A stretch of 13,872 bases of DNA from CAYXDO01 sp964463485 (GTDB lineage: Bacteria > Myxococcota > Kuafuiibacteriia > Kuafuiibacteriales > Kuafuiibacteriaceae): the NCBI GenBank assembly GCA_964463485.1, contig CAYXDO010000235.1:1-13872 (forward strand), in the 5' to 3' direction. Made by a program: the position numbers and the translations under genes. Positions 13,818 to 13,872 of the stretch are shown piece by piece. The notes beneath the pieces were generated by a model that ran no database searches, was not told the origin of the DNA, and saw only the letters and a list, made by a program, of their open reading frames with translations. Position 1 is the stretch's first letter. Each line of letters begins with the position of its first letter.

Positions 13818-13872
13818 GAGTCCGTCGCCGGGTCTCCGTCCCCGAGTCCGAGTCCGTCACCGGGCCCGAGTC
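13818..13872. repeat. GAGTCCGTC-type degenerate tandem repeats at the window edge
   Basis: GAGTCCGTCGCCGGG (13818-13832) recurs as GAGTCCGTCACCGGG (13850-13864). Further CCGAGTC copies lie between them and at the end. The array continues beyond the window. Confidence 0.6.

Larger units (their letters stand above)
13426..13872. other. Non-coding leader upstream of the electron-transfer operon
   Basis: No gene is supported in these ~450 bases. It holds three AATTCGA boxes close to the first gene (13445-13521), a 10-base palindrome GGCATATGCC at 13603-13612, a cluster of hairpins at 13633-13812 and GAGTC-rich degenerate repeats to the window end. Short open frames cross it in both directions but have no coding character. 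The operon promoter is presumably here, but I cannot identify a convincing -35/-10 pair. Confidence 0.6.

Overview
The window is GC-rich and every convincing gene lies on the minus strand, so transcription runs from high to low coordinates. Lipobox lipoproteins, a one-heme outer-membrane barrel, a very large ankyrin-repeat protein and an apparent Rhs-type relic suggest a myxobacterium-like member of Myxococcota (Polyangia). That placement is inferred from gene style only; there is no marker gene.

Region 13872-5043 is a 432-base leader followed by a compact nine-gene operon-like run for electron transfer. In transcription order it encodes: a secreted cupredoxin-like/carboxypeptidase-regulatory protein; a small fibronectin-III lipoprotein; an outer-membrane-type protein with one CxxCH followed by a predicted beta-barrel; a lipoprotein of unknown function with His-rich motifs; a diheme cytochrome c; a Rieske protein; a b6-type cytochrome b; a separate subunit-IV-like cytochrome b C-terminal half; and an eight-heme cytochrome c. 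The last five genes are separated by at most 4 bases or overlap. The likely scheme is a split (b6f-like) quinol oxidase core that passes electrons through class I c-heme modules to periplasmic and outer-membrane carriers. The terminal partner, and even the direction of electron flow, cannot be read from the sequence.

Region 5042-4729 is a 314-base gap. It contains a short reading frame that looks like the end of an Rhs/teneurin-type segment, overlapping the last codons of the octaheme gene, and three 10-bp-phased boxes ahead of the next gene. Region 4728-1438 is a 1096-residue ankyrin-repeat protein with an unnamed C-terminal domain. Region 1437-1163 holds what looks like a frameshifted small gene or relic. 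Region 1151-495 encodes a six-helix membrane protein that I do not recognise.

Region 456-1 is the most unexpected piece. It contains a near-identical partial copy of the octaheme cytochrome gene about 5.4 kb away, with a net in-frame loss of 27 codons that removes one heme-binding motif, set behind short degenerate repeats. The far right end (13630-13872) holds a cluster of related hairpins and GAGTC-rich degenerate repeats. No tRNA, rRNA, CRISPR array or intact transposase was seen.
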